The notes under the pieces were generated by a model that was given only the letters and a program-made list of their open reading frames with translations, was not told the DNA's origin and did no database searches. The translations under genes were made by a program, and so were the position numbers. DNA of 48,578 nucleotides from JAEUMW01 sp039807745 (GTDB taxonomy: Bacteria; Pseudomonadota; Gammaproteobacteria; Burkholderiales; JAEUMW01). Within the stretch, counting starts at the first letter, position 1. Each line of letters opens with the position of its first letter. The DNA lies in contig JBDHRV010000009.1 in the NCBI GenBank assembly GCA_039807745.1, forward strand, positions 1-48,578. Reading direction: 5' to 3'. Positions 8,744 through 17,520 of this stretch are shown piece after piece.

Positions 8744-8774
8744 TTACCGAGCGTGAGCGAGCCGCTGGTATAGT
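8744..8774 (+). promoter_or_regulatory. Possible promoter upstream of the lipoprotein gene
   Basis: In the 164-nt gap after radA, TATAGT (8769-8774) matches the -10 consensus at five of six positions. The best -35 candidate, TTACCG (8744-8749), is 19 bases upstream and imperfect. It would give a leader of about 100 nt before the gene at 8885, which has a strong GAGGAGG ribosome-binding site at about 8875. Confidence 0.35.
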
Positions 8775-8884
8775 ATCGCGCTGCGTCGCAGCCGCCACCG
8801 CGACATCACGTCGTGCGAATCGGATCAGGAGCCGGGCGGGGTGGCCAGACGACTGCACGCAAAACATAGAACAGAGGAGGTTTC

Positions 8885-9505
8885 ATGAGTGTTTCATCGC
8901 GCAGCGCGTTGCGTCTCGTTGCGGCATGCGTCGCGCTTTCGCTTTCTGGCTGCGGCCTGTGGCCGTGGGGCGGCAAGGAAGCCGGCACCGTGAGCGCCAG
9001 CAAGCCGGGGGCGCGCGCTGCCGCCGGTTACGAGCGCGCTGCGCCCGATGCGCGCGCCAAGGTGAAGCTGCCGGTGCCCGGCACGCTCGCGGTGTTCGTC
9101 GATCCGAAGGTGTTCACGACGCGCACCGTTTCCTCGTACGGCATCGATGAACAGGTCTTCAACGAGCGCGCCATGATCGAGCAGGCAGCCATCTCCTCCT
9201 TTGGCCGCGTCTACTCGCAGGTCATGCCATACCAGGAGGACAAGGACGCCCAGGCTACCCTCAGCCTGACCGGTGACAGCTACTACAACCCGATCATGCG
9301 CAGCTATTACGTGAACATCCGGGCGTCGATGTACATCGGCGATGCAGCGGACTCAATTGGCACGTACAAGGCCAAGGCGCAGTACGACGGCGGACTCAAC
9401 GATCCGAGTGCGTTCCAGAGAGCGTACAAGAAGGCGACCGACGACATCGCGAACCAGATCGTGAGCAGCGCCGAGTTCGCCGAGGCGGTGCAAGGGGCGC
9501 GGTAG
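8885..9505 (+). CDS. Putative lipoprotein of unknown function
   Basis: A 206-residue protein with a lipoprotein signal: short basic start, hydrophobic stretch and lipobox LSGC with Cys23 as the lipidated residue. A GAGGAGG ribosome-binding site lies just upstream of the ATG, one of the best in the window, which suggests strong expression. The mature part begins with a flexible Ala/Gly/Lys-rich linker (about 24-60), then a mixed strand/helix domain with a Tyr-rich segment (SYYNPIMRSYYVNIRASMY, about 136-154). I do not recognise the family. It stands 166 nt before the DUF1302 gene and after a possible promoter of its own, so membership of the downstream array is uncertain. Confidence 0.75.
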   Translation: MSVSSRSALRLVAACVALSLSGCGLWPWGGKEAGTVSASKPGARAAAGYERAAPDARAKVKLPVPGTLAVFVDPKVFTTRTVSSYGIDEQVFNERAMIEQAAISSFGRVYSQVMPYQEDKDAQATLSLTGDSYYNPIMRSYYVNIRASMYIGDAADSIGTYKAKAQYDGGLNDPSAFQRAYKKATDDIANQIVSSAEFAEAVQGAR

Positions 9506-9671
9506 CCCCGCTGTACGATTTTTGCTCTGCCCCGACGACCCTGCTGCACGCTTACTTTTCCAGAAGCTTGTGATCCGCAATCGACCGCAGGGGGGGTCCC
9601 ATCGTTCGTGGAAGCTGCCTGCTTCCTCGCGGCGGGAGCGCCGCAGACCGACAAGAAGGGGAGGTCCGAGC

Positions 9672-11531
9672 ATGCAGCGACCTGGTCGTCGATGGACGCG
9701 ATATGCGCGCAGCGATGTGTTGTGCCTGGGCACCGCGCTGCTTCTCGCGTTTGCAGAGCCCAGTCGTGCGTTTCAGTTTCAAACTAACGATCCCGATTTT
9801 GCCGCGAGCTTCGACAACACCGTCTCGGTGGGTGCGGCCATGCGCACCGAGGGGCGCGATCCGGCGTTGATCGGCATTGCCAACGGCGGCACGTCGCGCT
9901 CGGTCAACGACGACAACGGTGATCTGAACTGGCCGAAGGGCAGCCTTTTCGCGCTGCCGGTCTACTACACGGGCGAAGTCGAGATGAAGTACCGGAATCT
10001 CGATTTCTTCGCGCGCTTCGATTACCTCTACGACCAGCGCATCGAGAGCAACGACAAGCTCGGCGACACCGCCAAGGCGCTCGACGGCAGCGATTTCCGT
10101 CTCCTCGATCTTTTTGCGGGCGGCCGCTGGGATCCGACCGGCGACGGCCGCATGCTGAGCGCCCGCTTCGGACGGCAGGTGTTGAACTGGGGCGAGAGCA
10201 CCTTCATCGCGAACGGCATCAACACGATCAATCCGATCGATTTGAGGCGCCTGCGCAGTCCGGGCAGCGAGCTGCGCAATGCACTGCTGCCGCTCAACAC
10301 CTTCTGGATGTCGCAGGACGTGGTGCCAAATTTCACGCTCGAGGGCTATTACCAGTTCGAGTGGAGCGCGACGCGCATCGACCCGGCCGGTACCTACTTC
10401 AGCTCGAACGACTACGCCTCGCCCGACGGCGAGTTCGTGTTTACAGGCTTCGGTCGGCGGCGCGATTTCAATCAGCCGATCGTCCCGCTGGCGGGCGCGA
10501 CCGCCGGGATCGCTCAGTTGTACGCCCCCATCTCCGGGCAAGTGAACGCCCGAAACAGCGGCCAGTTCGGCTTCGCCGCGCGTGTTTTCATTCCGAGCTG
10601 GAACAACACCGAGCTCGGTTTCTACGGCTTGAACTACCACAGCCGCATTCCGGTGGTATCCGGCGTGCGCGGGAGCCCGAGCGCCATCAACGCCCCCGGG
10701 ACCGCACGCTATTTCCCGGAGTTTCCGGAGAACATCAACCTGTTCGGCCTGAGCTTCAGCACCCCGGGACCTTGGGGCGTGGCGCTCCAGGGGGAATATT
10801 CCTATCGCCCGAATCAGCCGCTGGCGCTCGCAGGACCCGAGGTGCTGCTGGCGACGGTCGGAGCGCCGAACAGTATTACCGGGACCGGGCTGGCCACGGT
10901 GGGCAACAACCGGGTACCAATCGCAGCGTTGGTGCCGACCGGCGCGATCATCCGCGGTTACGATCGGGTCGAACAGCAGCAGTTGCAGATGACGGCCACG
11001 AAGGCCTTCGGTCCCAGCTTCGGCGCGGATCAGCTCACGTTGGTGGGCGAGGTTGGATTCACGTATCTCGACTTGCCGAGCGGCGTTTACTTCAACGGAC
11101 CCGGTGTATTCCTGCCGGCACCGGGATCGAACACGACGACCTCGTTCGGATCGGTTCAGACCACTGGGTATGCGACGCGTTTCTCCTGGGGCTATCGGCT
11201 CCTCTCGCGGCTCGACTATCCGAATGCACTGGGGGCCGCCACCGTCTCCCCGCGCGTGGCGTTCGGTCAGGACGTGAACGGTGTCGGTCCGACCTTCAAC
11301 GACGGCGCGATGTCGCTGACCATCGGGGTCGGCTTCAATTACCGCCAGAACTGGCAGGCGGATATCGCCTACACGTCGTATTTCGGGGGCCACCTCATCG
11401 CGGGCATCGACACGGGATCCGGCAACGCTCAGAATCCCTTCCCTCCCGGGCAGAGCCGCTATTACGCGAGCAGCACCAATCCACTCAGGGACCGCGACTT
11501 CATTGCGGTCAGCGTGAGCTATTCGTTCTGA
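9672..11531 (+). CDS. DUF1302 outer-membrane beta-barrel protein
   Basis: A 619-residue exported protein whose N-terminal signal peptide ends near SRA (residues 31-33). The rest is alternating polar/aromatic strands ending in a terminal aromatic residue (VSVSYSF), the usual signature of an outer-membrane barrel. The sequence resembles DUF1302, whose members often travel with DUF1329 proteins; that pairing is seen here. Family function is not established; a channel or receptor for hydrophobic compounds is an inference. ATG 9672 has GGGGAGG just upstream; the open frame begins at 9522 without a signal peptide. A perfect 6-bp hairpin with a GGAG loop (9629-9644) lies in the leader. The next gene starts 46 nt after the stop. 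Confidence 0.85.
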   Translation: MQRPGRRWTRYARSDVLCLGTALLLAFAEPSRAFQFQTNDPDFAASFDNTVSVGAAMRTEGRDPALIGIANGGTSRSVNDDNGDLNWPKGSLFALPVYYTGEVEMKYRNLDFFARFDYLYDQRIESNDKLGDTAKALDGSDFRLLDLFAGGRWDPTGDGRMLSARFGRQVLNWGESTFIANGINTINPIDLRRLRSPGSELRNALLPLNTFWMSQDVVPNFTLEGYYQFEWSATRIDPAGTYFSSNDYASPDGEFVFTGFGRRRDFNQPIVPLAGATAGIAQLYAPISGQVNARNSGQFGFAARVFIPSWNNTELGFYGLNYHSRIPVVSGVRGSPSAINAPGTARYFPEFPENINLFGLSFSTPGPWGVALQGEYSYRPNQPLALAGPEVLLATVGAPNSITGTGLATVGNNRVPIAALVPTGAIIRGYDRVEQQQLQMTATKAFGPSFGADQLTLVGEVGFTYLDLPSGVYFNGPGVFLPAPGSNTTTSFGSVQTTGYATRFSWGYRLLSRLDYPNALGAATVSPRVAFGQDVNGVGPTFNDGAMSLTIGVGFNYRQNWQADIAYTSYFGGHLIAGIDTGSGNAQNPFPPGQSRYYASSTNPLRDRDFIAVSVSYSF

Positions 11532-11577
11532 GTTCGCAGTGCCGGTTACTCGGATTCATTGGCAAGGAGACTCGATC

Positions 11578-12939
11578 GTGCGGCGTTGTCTGATATCGAG
11601 CGTGATTGCGGGCGCGCTCGTCCTCTTTCCAGTGGCGGCAGGCATCGCCCGCGCCGACACAGCGCCAGACGCACTTGGCAAGTCGCTCACGCCGATGGGC
11701 GCGGAGAAGGCGGGCAACGCGGCCGGCACCATCCCGCCCTGGGACGGTGGATTGATCGAGTGCCCCCCGGGGCACAAGCCGGGAGATCACTACCCCAACC
11801 CGTTTCCTCAGGACAAGCCGCTCTTCACCATCGATGCTTCCAATATGGAGAAGCATCAGGCGCATCTGTCGCCCGGCCAGATGGCGCTGCTCAGGAAGTA
11901 CCCGACGTGGAAGATGCAGGTCTACCCGACGCGTCGCACGGCCGCATTCCCCAAGGGTCACTACGAGGAGACGGCGGCGAACGCAACGCGCGCGAAGCTG
12001 GTGGACGGCGGCAACGGCGTTACCGGGACCAAGGGCGGGGTGCCGTTTCCGATTCCGAAGAGCGGCCACGAGGCGATCTGGAACCATCTCCTGCGTTATC
12101 GCGGCGACACCTACGCCATGAACTGGAGCCAGATGCCCGTCACGCGCGATGGGGCGTACACGCCGGTGCGCTTCGAGTACGAGTACGACTTCGACTACGG
12201 CAACCTCGTCAAGCCGGTCGACCGCCGCACCGAGAACAGCCTCGCGAACTTCCTGCAGACCGTGACAGCGCCCGCCCGGCTCGCCGGCCAGATCCTGCTC
12301 ATCCACGAGCCGGTCGACCAGGTGAAGGAGCCGCGAGAGGCCTGGACCTACAACCCGGGACAGCGCCGGGTACGCCTCGCGCCGCAGGTCGCCTACGACA
12401 ATCCGGGGACGGCGGCTGATGGATTGCGCACCAACGACGACTTCTTCATGTTCACCGGGGCCACCGACCGCTACGACTGGCACCTCCTCGGCAAGCAGGA
12501 GCTCTACGTGCCGTACAACTCGTACAAGGTCGTCGGCAACGAGCTCAAGTATTCGGACGTGCTGCGGCCGGGCCACCTCAACCCGGATCATCCGCGCTAC
12601 GAATTGCATCGCGTGTGGGTGGTGGAGGCGACGCTCAAACCCGGTCAGACGCACCTCTACAAGAAGCGCCGCTTCTACATCGACGAGGATAGCTGGGCCA
12701 TCCTCGTGACCGACAAGTACGACAATCGCGACGAGCTCTGGCGCGTGGCGGAATCCCACAACATCCAGTTCTGCGACCGGCCCATGTGGTACAACATGAT
12801 CGAGGTCCACCACGACCTGCAGTCGGGCCGCTACCTCGCGATGGGCCTGCGCAACGAGGAGCCCAAGGTGTACCAGACCATCAAGCGTGAAGCCTCGGAC
12901 TTCACGCCTGCCGGCCTGCGCGGGATCGGTACCCGCTGA
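11578..12939 (+). CDS. DUF1329 periplasmic protein
   Basis: A 453-residue exported protein of the DUF1329 type. After a signal peptide (ending near ARADT, about residues 21-25) it carries family-like stretches such as IPPWDGG, KYPTWKMQVYPTRR, EARTDAN-equivalent charged segments and the tail KRRFYIDEDSWAILVTDKYD. I recall that DUF1329 proteins have been compared with LolA/LolB-type lipid carriers; I could not check this. GTG 11578 was chosen because AAGGAGA lies seven bases upstream; an earlier in-frame GTG at 11539 lacks a site and would bury the signal peptide. It lies between a DUF1302 barrel and an RND transporter, consistent with a periplasmic shuttle between the two membranes, which is an inference. 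Confidence 0.87.
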   Translation: MRRCLISSVIAGALVLFPVAAGIARADTAPDALGKSLTPMGAEKAGNAAGTIPPWDGGLIECPPGHKPGDHYPNPFPQDKPLFTIDASNMEKHQAHLSPGQMALLRKYPTWKMQVYPTRRTAAFPKGHYEETAANATRAKLVDGGNGVTGTKGGVPFPIPKSGHEAIWNHLLRYRGDTYAMNWSQMPVTRDGAYTPVRFEYEYDFDYGNLVKPVDRRTENSLANFLQTVTAPARLAGQILLIHEPVDQVKEPREAWTYNPGQRRVRLAPQVAYDNPGTAADGLRTNDDFFMFTGATDRYDWHLLGKQELYVPYNSYKVVGNELKYSDVLRPGHLNPDHPRYELHRVWVVEATLKPGQTHLYKKRRFYIDEDSWAILVTDKYDNRDELWRVAESHNIQFCDRPMWYNMIEVHHDLQSGRYLAMGLRNEEPKVYQTIKREASDFTPAGLRGIGTR

Positions 12940-12985
12940 CGGAGGGCTGGTCGTCTCCCGGTCGCGCTCACCGGTCGAGGTCCGA

Positions 12986-13927
12986 TTGCGGCGCGCGGCC
13001 TTCCTCTTCCTGATCCTGCTGTCCTTTTCTGCTGGCGGCGGGCCGCTGTGGTTTCCCGCTGGAGGTTCCGATACCCCACGGGTCGATCGACTCCTGCTGC
13101 TCGACGCCGCGCAGGCCGGGGGGCGGATCGTCGCCGTGGGCGAGCGCGGCAGTATCCTGATCTCGGACGACGACGGGCGAAGCTGGCGCCACGGCACCTC
13201 GCCCACCGAGGCGACGCTCACCGCTGTGTACTTTGCCGGCGACCGGCAAGGCTGGGCGGTCGGGCACGACGCGACCATTCTGCTAAGCCGCGACGGGGGT
13301 GAGACGTGGGCGCAGGTGTACGCTGCCCCGGACGAAAACGCACCGCTGCTCGATGTCTGGTTCGGCGACCCCGACCATGGACTGGCCGTGGGCGCCTATG
13401 GCCTCGCGCTCGCGACCTCCGACGGCGGCCGCACCTGGAGCCGCGTTCGGCTCGACGAGGGCGACCGTCACCTGAATGCCATCGCCGGGACGTCCAACGG
13501 GCGTCTCTTCGTCGTCGGCGAAGCGGGCACCCTTTTGCGGTCGGACGACCAGGGCGCGAGCTGGACGAAGCTCGAGGCCCCGTACCACGGGTCGCTCTTC
13601 GGTGCGCTGATCCTGCCCGGTGGCAGACCTCTCGTCTTCGGCCTGCGCGGCAAGATTTTCGTGGGCTCGCCCGATGGTGCGGCGTGGCAGGCGGTGGCAT
13701 CGGGTACCGCCGCGTCGCTGCAAGGCGGCATCGTCACCGCGCAGGGGGAAGTGCTGCTCGCCGGCAGCGATGGCGTCGTCCTGGCGGGGCGGGTCGACGG
13801 CGCCGGTTTCGCCCCGCTGCGCACTGCCGATCGCAAACCCATAGCGGCGGTCCTGCCTGGCAACGGAGCCGATCTGCTGCTCTTCGGTGAAGGCGGGATC
13901 ACGCGGTCGGTACGCGGCGTGCCCTGA
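12986..13927 (+). CDS. YCF48/HCF136-like beta-propeller protein
   Basis: A secreted or membrane-anchored protein of about 313 residues built from repeated BNR-like blades. The motif S-x-D-x-G-x-x-W recurs (ISDDDGRSW, LSRDGGETW, TSDGGRTW, RSDDQGASW), each followed by a strand. It resembles YCF48-like proteins, which in plants and cyanobacteria help photosystem II assembly; non-photosynthetic versions have no established function. The start is uncertain. TTG 12986 follows GAGG and opens directly on a signal-like helix (RRAAFLFLILLSFSAGG), and is preferred. An ATG at 12887 lies inside the DUF1329 gene. It ends 23 nt before the RND gene, so is surely in the same transcript. Confidence 0.78.
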   Translation: MRRAAFLFLILLSFSAGGGPLWFPAGGSDTPRVDRLLLLDAAQAGGRIVAVGERGSILISDDDGRSWRHGTSPTEATLTAVYFAGDRQGWAVGHDATILLSRDGGETWAQVYAAPDENAPLLDVWFGDPDHGLAVGAYGLALATSDGGRTWSRVRLDEGDRHLNAIAGTSNGRLFVVGEAGTLLRSDDQGASWTKLEAPYHGSLFGALILPGGRPLVFGLRGKIFVGSPDGAAWQAVASGTAASLQGGIVTAQGEVLLAGSDGVVLAGRVDGAGFAPLRTADRKPIAAVLPGNGADLLLFGEGGITRSVRGVP

Positions 13928-13950
13928 AGTCCCGGCCGAGAACGAGCAGC

Positions 13951-16299
13951 GTGCGCAAGAGCGCTTCGACCCGTCACCGCCGGCTCACCGAGCGCATTGC
14001 CACTGCCATCTTCGGGGTGCGCCGTCTGCTCCTCGTCGCCTTTGCGCTGCTCACCGCGGCGCTCTGCTACTCGGCGACCCAGCTCAAGGTGGATGCCGGG
14101 TTCAACAAGATGATCCCGCTCGCGCACCCCTACATGAAGGTGTTTACCGAGTACCGCCAAAGCTTCGGCGGCGCGAACCGGGTCGTGGTGGCGCTCGTTC
14201 CGCGGCAGGGCGACATCTTCACCGCCGCGTTCTTCGACACGTTGCGCCGGGTGACCGACGACGTGTTCTTCATCCCCGGGGTCGACCGGCCCACTGTGAC
14301 TTCGCTCTTCACGCCCAACGTGCGCTTCATCGAAGTGGTGGAAGAGGGGTTCGCCGGCGGCAACGTGATGCCGGCGGGATTCGCCGGCACGCCGCAGGAG
14401 CTCGAAACGGTGCGCGCCAACGTGGTGAAATCGGGCAACGTCGGCCGCCTGGTCGCCAACGACTTCCGCGGCGCGCTGGTGCGCGCGGAATTGCTGGAGG
14501 TCGATCCGGGCAGCGGTGCCAGGCTCGACTACCAGGCCGTGGCGAAACAGCTGGAGGCGCTGCGGGCAAAATACGCGGCGCCGGATCTCGACGTGCACGT
14601 CATCGGCTTCGTGAAGGCGGTGGGGGACATCGCGGACGGGGCGCGCGGCGTGATGGCATTCTTCGGCATCGCCTTCCTCGTCACCGCGCTGCTGTTCTAT
14701 TTCTATTCCGACTCGTTGCGGCTCACCGCGCTCGGACTCGTCTGCGCCATGGTGCCGGTGGTCTGGCTGCTCGGCTTGCTGCCGCTGCTGGGCTACGGTA
14801 TCGACCCGCTGTCCATCCTGGTGCCCTTCCTCATCTTCGCGATCGGTGTCTCACATGCCGTGCAGATGACCAACGCCTGGAAGCTCGAGGTGGTGCGCGG
14901 GCGGGATGCGCAGACGGCGGCGCGCAATGCCTTCCTCAAGTTGTTCATCCCGGGTGCGGTGGCGCTCCTGACCAACGCGCTCGGGTTCATCGTGATGCTG
15001 CACGTCGCCATCGAGATCGTGCGCGAGTTCGCCGTCGCGGCGAGCCTGGGCGTGCTGCTCATGATCGTGACCAACAAGATCCTGCTGCCGGTGATGCTGT
15101 CCCATGTCGAGCTCGAACCGGCCGCATTGCGGCGGGCACCCACGCGCGGTGCGTGGAGTGAGCGTCTGTGGTGGGCGCTCGCCGGCATCGTTCGGCGCGG
15201 CCCGGCGCTGGCGGTGCTGGGAGTTGCGGCGCTGCTCGCCGTGACCGGGGCCTGGAAGGCGCGCGAGCTGCGCATCGGCGATGTCGGCAGGGGACTTCCG
15301 GAGCTCAAGCAGGACGCGCGCTACAACCACGACCTGCGGGCGATTACCGACAGGTTCAGCATCGGCGTCGACGTGCTCTCGGTGATCGCGCAGACCCGTG
15401 GCGTGGAGGGCGGCTGCACCGACTTCGCGCTGATGGATGACATCGACCGCCTCGAGTTCTATCTGCGCCAGGTGGACGGTGTACAGTCGGTGCTCGCGCT
15501 GCCGGGGCTCGCCAAGATCATCAATGCCGGGTACAACGAGGGCCACCTCAAGTGGCGATCGCTCTCCCGCGTGCCGCAGGTGCTCGCCCAGGCGGTGACA
15601 CCGGTCGACACCGGCACCGGCCTGCTCGACCCCGATTGCAGCGCGATGCAGATCATGATCTTCACCCGGGATCATCACGCCGACACGATCGAGCGTATCG
15701 TCCGGGCGGTGAAGGACTATGCGGCGCGCTACGATGGTGAGCACATCCGCTTCCTGCTCGCGAGCGGCAACGTGGGCGTGATGGCGGCGACCAACGAGGC
15801 GGTGGCGGCGTCCGAGAAGACGATGCTGGTGTCGATCTTCGGCGCAGTGATCCTGCTCTGCTGGCTCACGTTCCGATCGCTGGCGGCGACGCTTTGCATC
15901 ATCCTGCCGCTCGCGCTCGTCTCGCTGCTGTGCAATGCCCTGATGGCGAGCCTCGACATCGGGGTGAAGGTGGCAACACTGCCCGTGATCGCGCTCGGCG
16001 TCGGCGTTGGCGTCGACTACGGCATCTATCTCTACGATCGTTTCCAGCACGCCCTGCACGAGCAGGGTGCCTCGATGCGCGAGGCGTTCTGCGATGCGTT
16101 GCGCCAGCGCGGGACGGCCGCCGTATTCACCGCCGTGACCATGAGCGTGGGCGTGGGCACGTGGGCGTTCTCGGATCTCAAGTTCCAGGCCGATATGGGT
16201 ATCCTGCTCGCCTTCATGTTCCTGGTGAACATGCTCGGAGCGGTATTGCTGCTGCCCGCCCTGGCCGCCTATCTGGTCTCCGGGAAGCGCACCGGCTAG
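13951..16299 (+). CDS. RND/MMPL-family transporter
   Basis: An inner-membrane transporter of 782 residues with two RND halves. Each half has a membrane helix (first at about residues 24-43), a large periplasmic loop, then a cluster of five hydrophobic helices (about 225-385 and 620-775). Sequence around GVSHAVQMTNAWKLE and GVGVDYGIYLYDRFQHAL marks the fourth helices, where family members keep charged residues for proton coupling; D687 in GVGVDYG is the obvious candidate in the second half. It belongs with the MMPL/sterol-sensing side of the RND superfamily, whose members move lipids, sterols or other hydrophobic molecules. No membrane-fusion partner is present; DUF1329 and DUF1302 may take that role. 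GTG 13951 starts 23 nt after the YCF48-like gene. Confidence 0.9.
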   Translation: MRKSASTRHRRLTERIATAIFGVRRLLLVAFALLTAALCYSATQLKVDAGFNKMIPLAHPYMKVFTEYRQSFGGANRVVVALVPRQGDIFTAAFFDTLRRVTDDVFFIPGVDRPTVTSLFTPNVRFIEVVEEGFAGGNVMPAGFAGTPQELETVRANVVKSGNVGRLVANDFRGALVRAELLEVDPGSGARLDYQAVAKQLEALRAKYAAPDLDVHVIGFVKAVGDIADGARGVMAFFGIAFLVTALLFYFYSDSLRLTALGLVCAMVPVVWLLGLLPLLGYGIDPLSILVPFLIFAIGVSHAVQMTNAWKLEVVRGRDAQTAARNAFLKLFIPGAVALLTNALGFIVMLHVAIEIVREFAVAASLGVLLMIVTNKILLPVMLSHVELEPAALRRAPTRGAWSERLWWALAGIVRRGPALAVLGVAALLAVTGAWKARELRIGDVGRGLPELKQDARYNHDLRAITDRFSIGVDVLSVIAQTRGVEGGCTDFALMDDIDRLEFYLRQVDGVQSVLALPGLAKIINAGYNEGHLKWRSLSRVPQVLAQAVTPVDTGTGLLDPDCSAMQIMIFTRDHHADTIERIVRAVKDYAARYDGEHIRFLLASGNVGVMAATNEAVAASEKTMLVSIFGAVILLCWLTFRSLAATLCIILPLALVSLLCNALMASLDIGVKVATLPVIALGVGVGVDYGIYLYDRFQHALHEQGASMREAFCDALRQRGTAAVFTAVTMSVGVGTWAFSDLKFQADMGILLAFMFLVNMLGAVLLLPALAAYLVSGKRTG

Positions 16300-16312
16300 A
16301 GGGGGGATGGCG

Positions 16313-16711
16313 ATGCTGCACCTGTGGACGGAATCCCTGCGCGTGCCCTTCAGCGACATGGACACACTCGGCCACGCGAGCCATCTGGCCTATTTCCGCT
16401 ACATGCAGGAGGCGCGCGTGGCGTGGGTGCGCTCGCTGGCTGGCCAATTGCCGCGCGATCACGCGCCGGTGGTCGTGACCGCGAGCTGCGATTATTTCTC
16501 ATCGGTCGTGTATCCGGCGACGCTCGAGATCGAATTGACGGGGGGCGAAGCGGGGCGGAGCAGCTTCCTGCTCCGGTACGAGATGCGGGTGGGCGAGCCG
16601 AATCCGGCGGCGACCGGCGCGACGAGGATGGTCTGGATGGATCTTGCCGCGCGGCGCTCGGCGCCGTTGCCGGATGTGCTCAGGGCGCTGCTGCCGGCGC
16701 GCAGCCGATGA
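16313..16711 (+). CDS. 4HBT-type hotdog-fold acyl-CoA thioesterase
   Basis: A small single hotdog-fold protein of about 132 residues. The N-terminal VPFSDMDTLGHASHLAYFRYMQEARVAW (quoted here only as the stretch near residues 11-38; key residues Asp15, Asp17, Gly20, His21) matches the YbgC/FcbC thioesterase pattern. The usual Asn pair after GH is replaced by Ala-Ser-His. Such enzymes hydrolyse acyl- or aroyl-CoA. ATG 16313 is preferred because the G-rich site at 16300-16306 is then six bases away; ATG 16307 abuts it. It is the last gene of the transporter array, 13 nt after the RND stop, and its end overlaps the convergent SDR gene by 32 nt. Its substrate may be the clue to what the array handles. 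Confidence 0.82.
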   Translation: MLHLWTESLRVPFSDMDTLGHASHLAYFRYMQEARVAWVRSLAGQLPRDHAPVVVTASCDYFSSVVYPATLEIELTGGEAGRSSFLLRYEMRVGEPNPAATGATRMVWMDLAARRSAPLPDVLRALLPARSR

Positions 16712-17456
16712 TCTCGCCGCTGCGACCGCGGCTCGCAGGACCCATGAAGTAAAGGTACCAGGGCATCAGGCTGGCGGCCGCGGGGAGGGCTTCCGGCGCT
16801 TCTGCCGGGTGACTGCGCGCCCGCTGCGGGGAACGCACCGGCCCCGGGACCAGCAGGTTGATCCTGAGTTGGGGGTATGGCACCCATTCCTGCGATTGCA
16901 CCTTGACCAGCGTGGCGAGGCCGGCCTTGGCGACCGCGAATGCACCCCAGAAAGCGGACGGCGCAAGGCCGTGGGTTTCGCCGGTAACGATCACAGCCGC
17001 GTCGGGCGCCGCCGCCAGCAAAGGCTCGCAGGCCCGATTTAGGCTCGCGGGTGCGGCAAGGTTCACGCGCAGCACCTGGAGCCAATGCTCCAGCGGCAGG
17101 TCGGTGAGTCGCTTCAAACCTTCGAACATGACGGCGCTGTGCAGGATGCCGTCGAGCCGACCGAGTTCGGCCTCGATGGTGTCGGCAAGGCGCTCGAAGT
17201 CGGTGTCGGTGGCGGCGTTGAGATCGAGCGGCGCCATCGCCGGTTCTGGATATCCGGCCTGCTGAATCGCCTCGTACACGGTCTCGAGCTTCTTCGGCTT
17301 GCGGCCCTGGAGCACCACCGTGGCGCCATGGGCAGCGAACTCGAGTGCCGCGACGCGACCGATGCCCTGGCCCGCGCCCGTGACGAGGATCACGCGATCC
17401 TTCAGCAGATCGCGTGGCGGCTGGTAGTCCGGGAGTGCTGGGGTGTCCGGCGGCAT
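16680..17456 (-). CDS. YciK-like short-chain dehydrogenase with degenerate active site
   Basis: A Rossmann-fold protein of 258 residues with a clear NADP/NAD-binding TGAGQGIG at 26-33 and the strand/helix order of short-chain dehydrogenases, most like YciK. The catalytic triad is broken. Lys177 remains (FAVAKAG), but the Tyr four residues before it is Phe173, and the position expected for Ser (around residue 160, TGETHG) carries no Ser. The usual NAG motif reads HSAV. I recall similar Phe substitutions in betaproteobacterial relatives, so this may be a subfamily trait rather than a mutation. It converges on the hotdog thioesterase gene with a 32-nt overlap, and the HpnD-like gene lies 64 nt upstream on the same strand. 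Activity as an oxidoreductase is doubtful; cofactor binding is likely. Confidence 0.8.
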   Translation of the reverse strand: MPPDTPALPDYQPPRDLLKDRVILVTGAGQGIGRVAALEFAAHGATVVLQGRKPKKLETVYEAIQQAGYPEPAMAPLDLNAATDTDFERLADTIEAELGRLDGILHSAVMFEGLKRLTDLPLEHWLQVLRVNLAAPASLNRACEPLLAAAPDAAVIVTGETHGLAPSAFWGAFAVAKAGLATLVKVQSQEWVPYPQLRINLLVPGPVRSPQRARSHPAEAPEALPAAASLMPWYLYFMGPASRGRSGEIIGCAPAAAP

Positions 17457-17520
17457 GCGTGTCCTCGATCGGTAGTCTCCAGTTTAGCGAACGCAGGCGG
17501 TGCGCGGAAACCGGACGGCT

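Noticed and set aside
7065..8867. A 600-residue minus-strand frame opposite radA and alr
   Set aside because: Opposite intact radA and alr, no recognisable domain.
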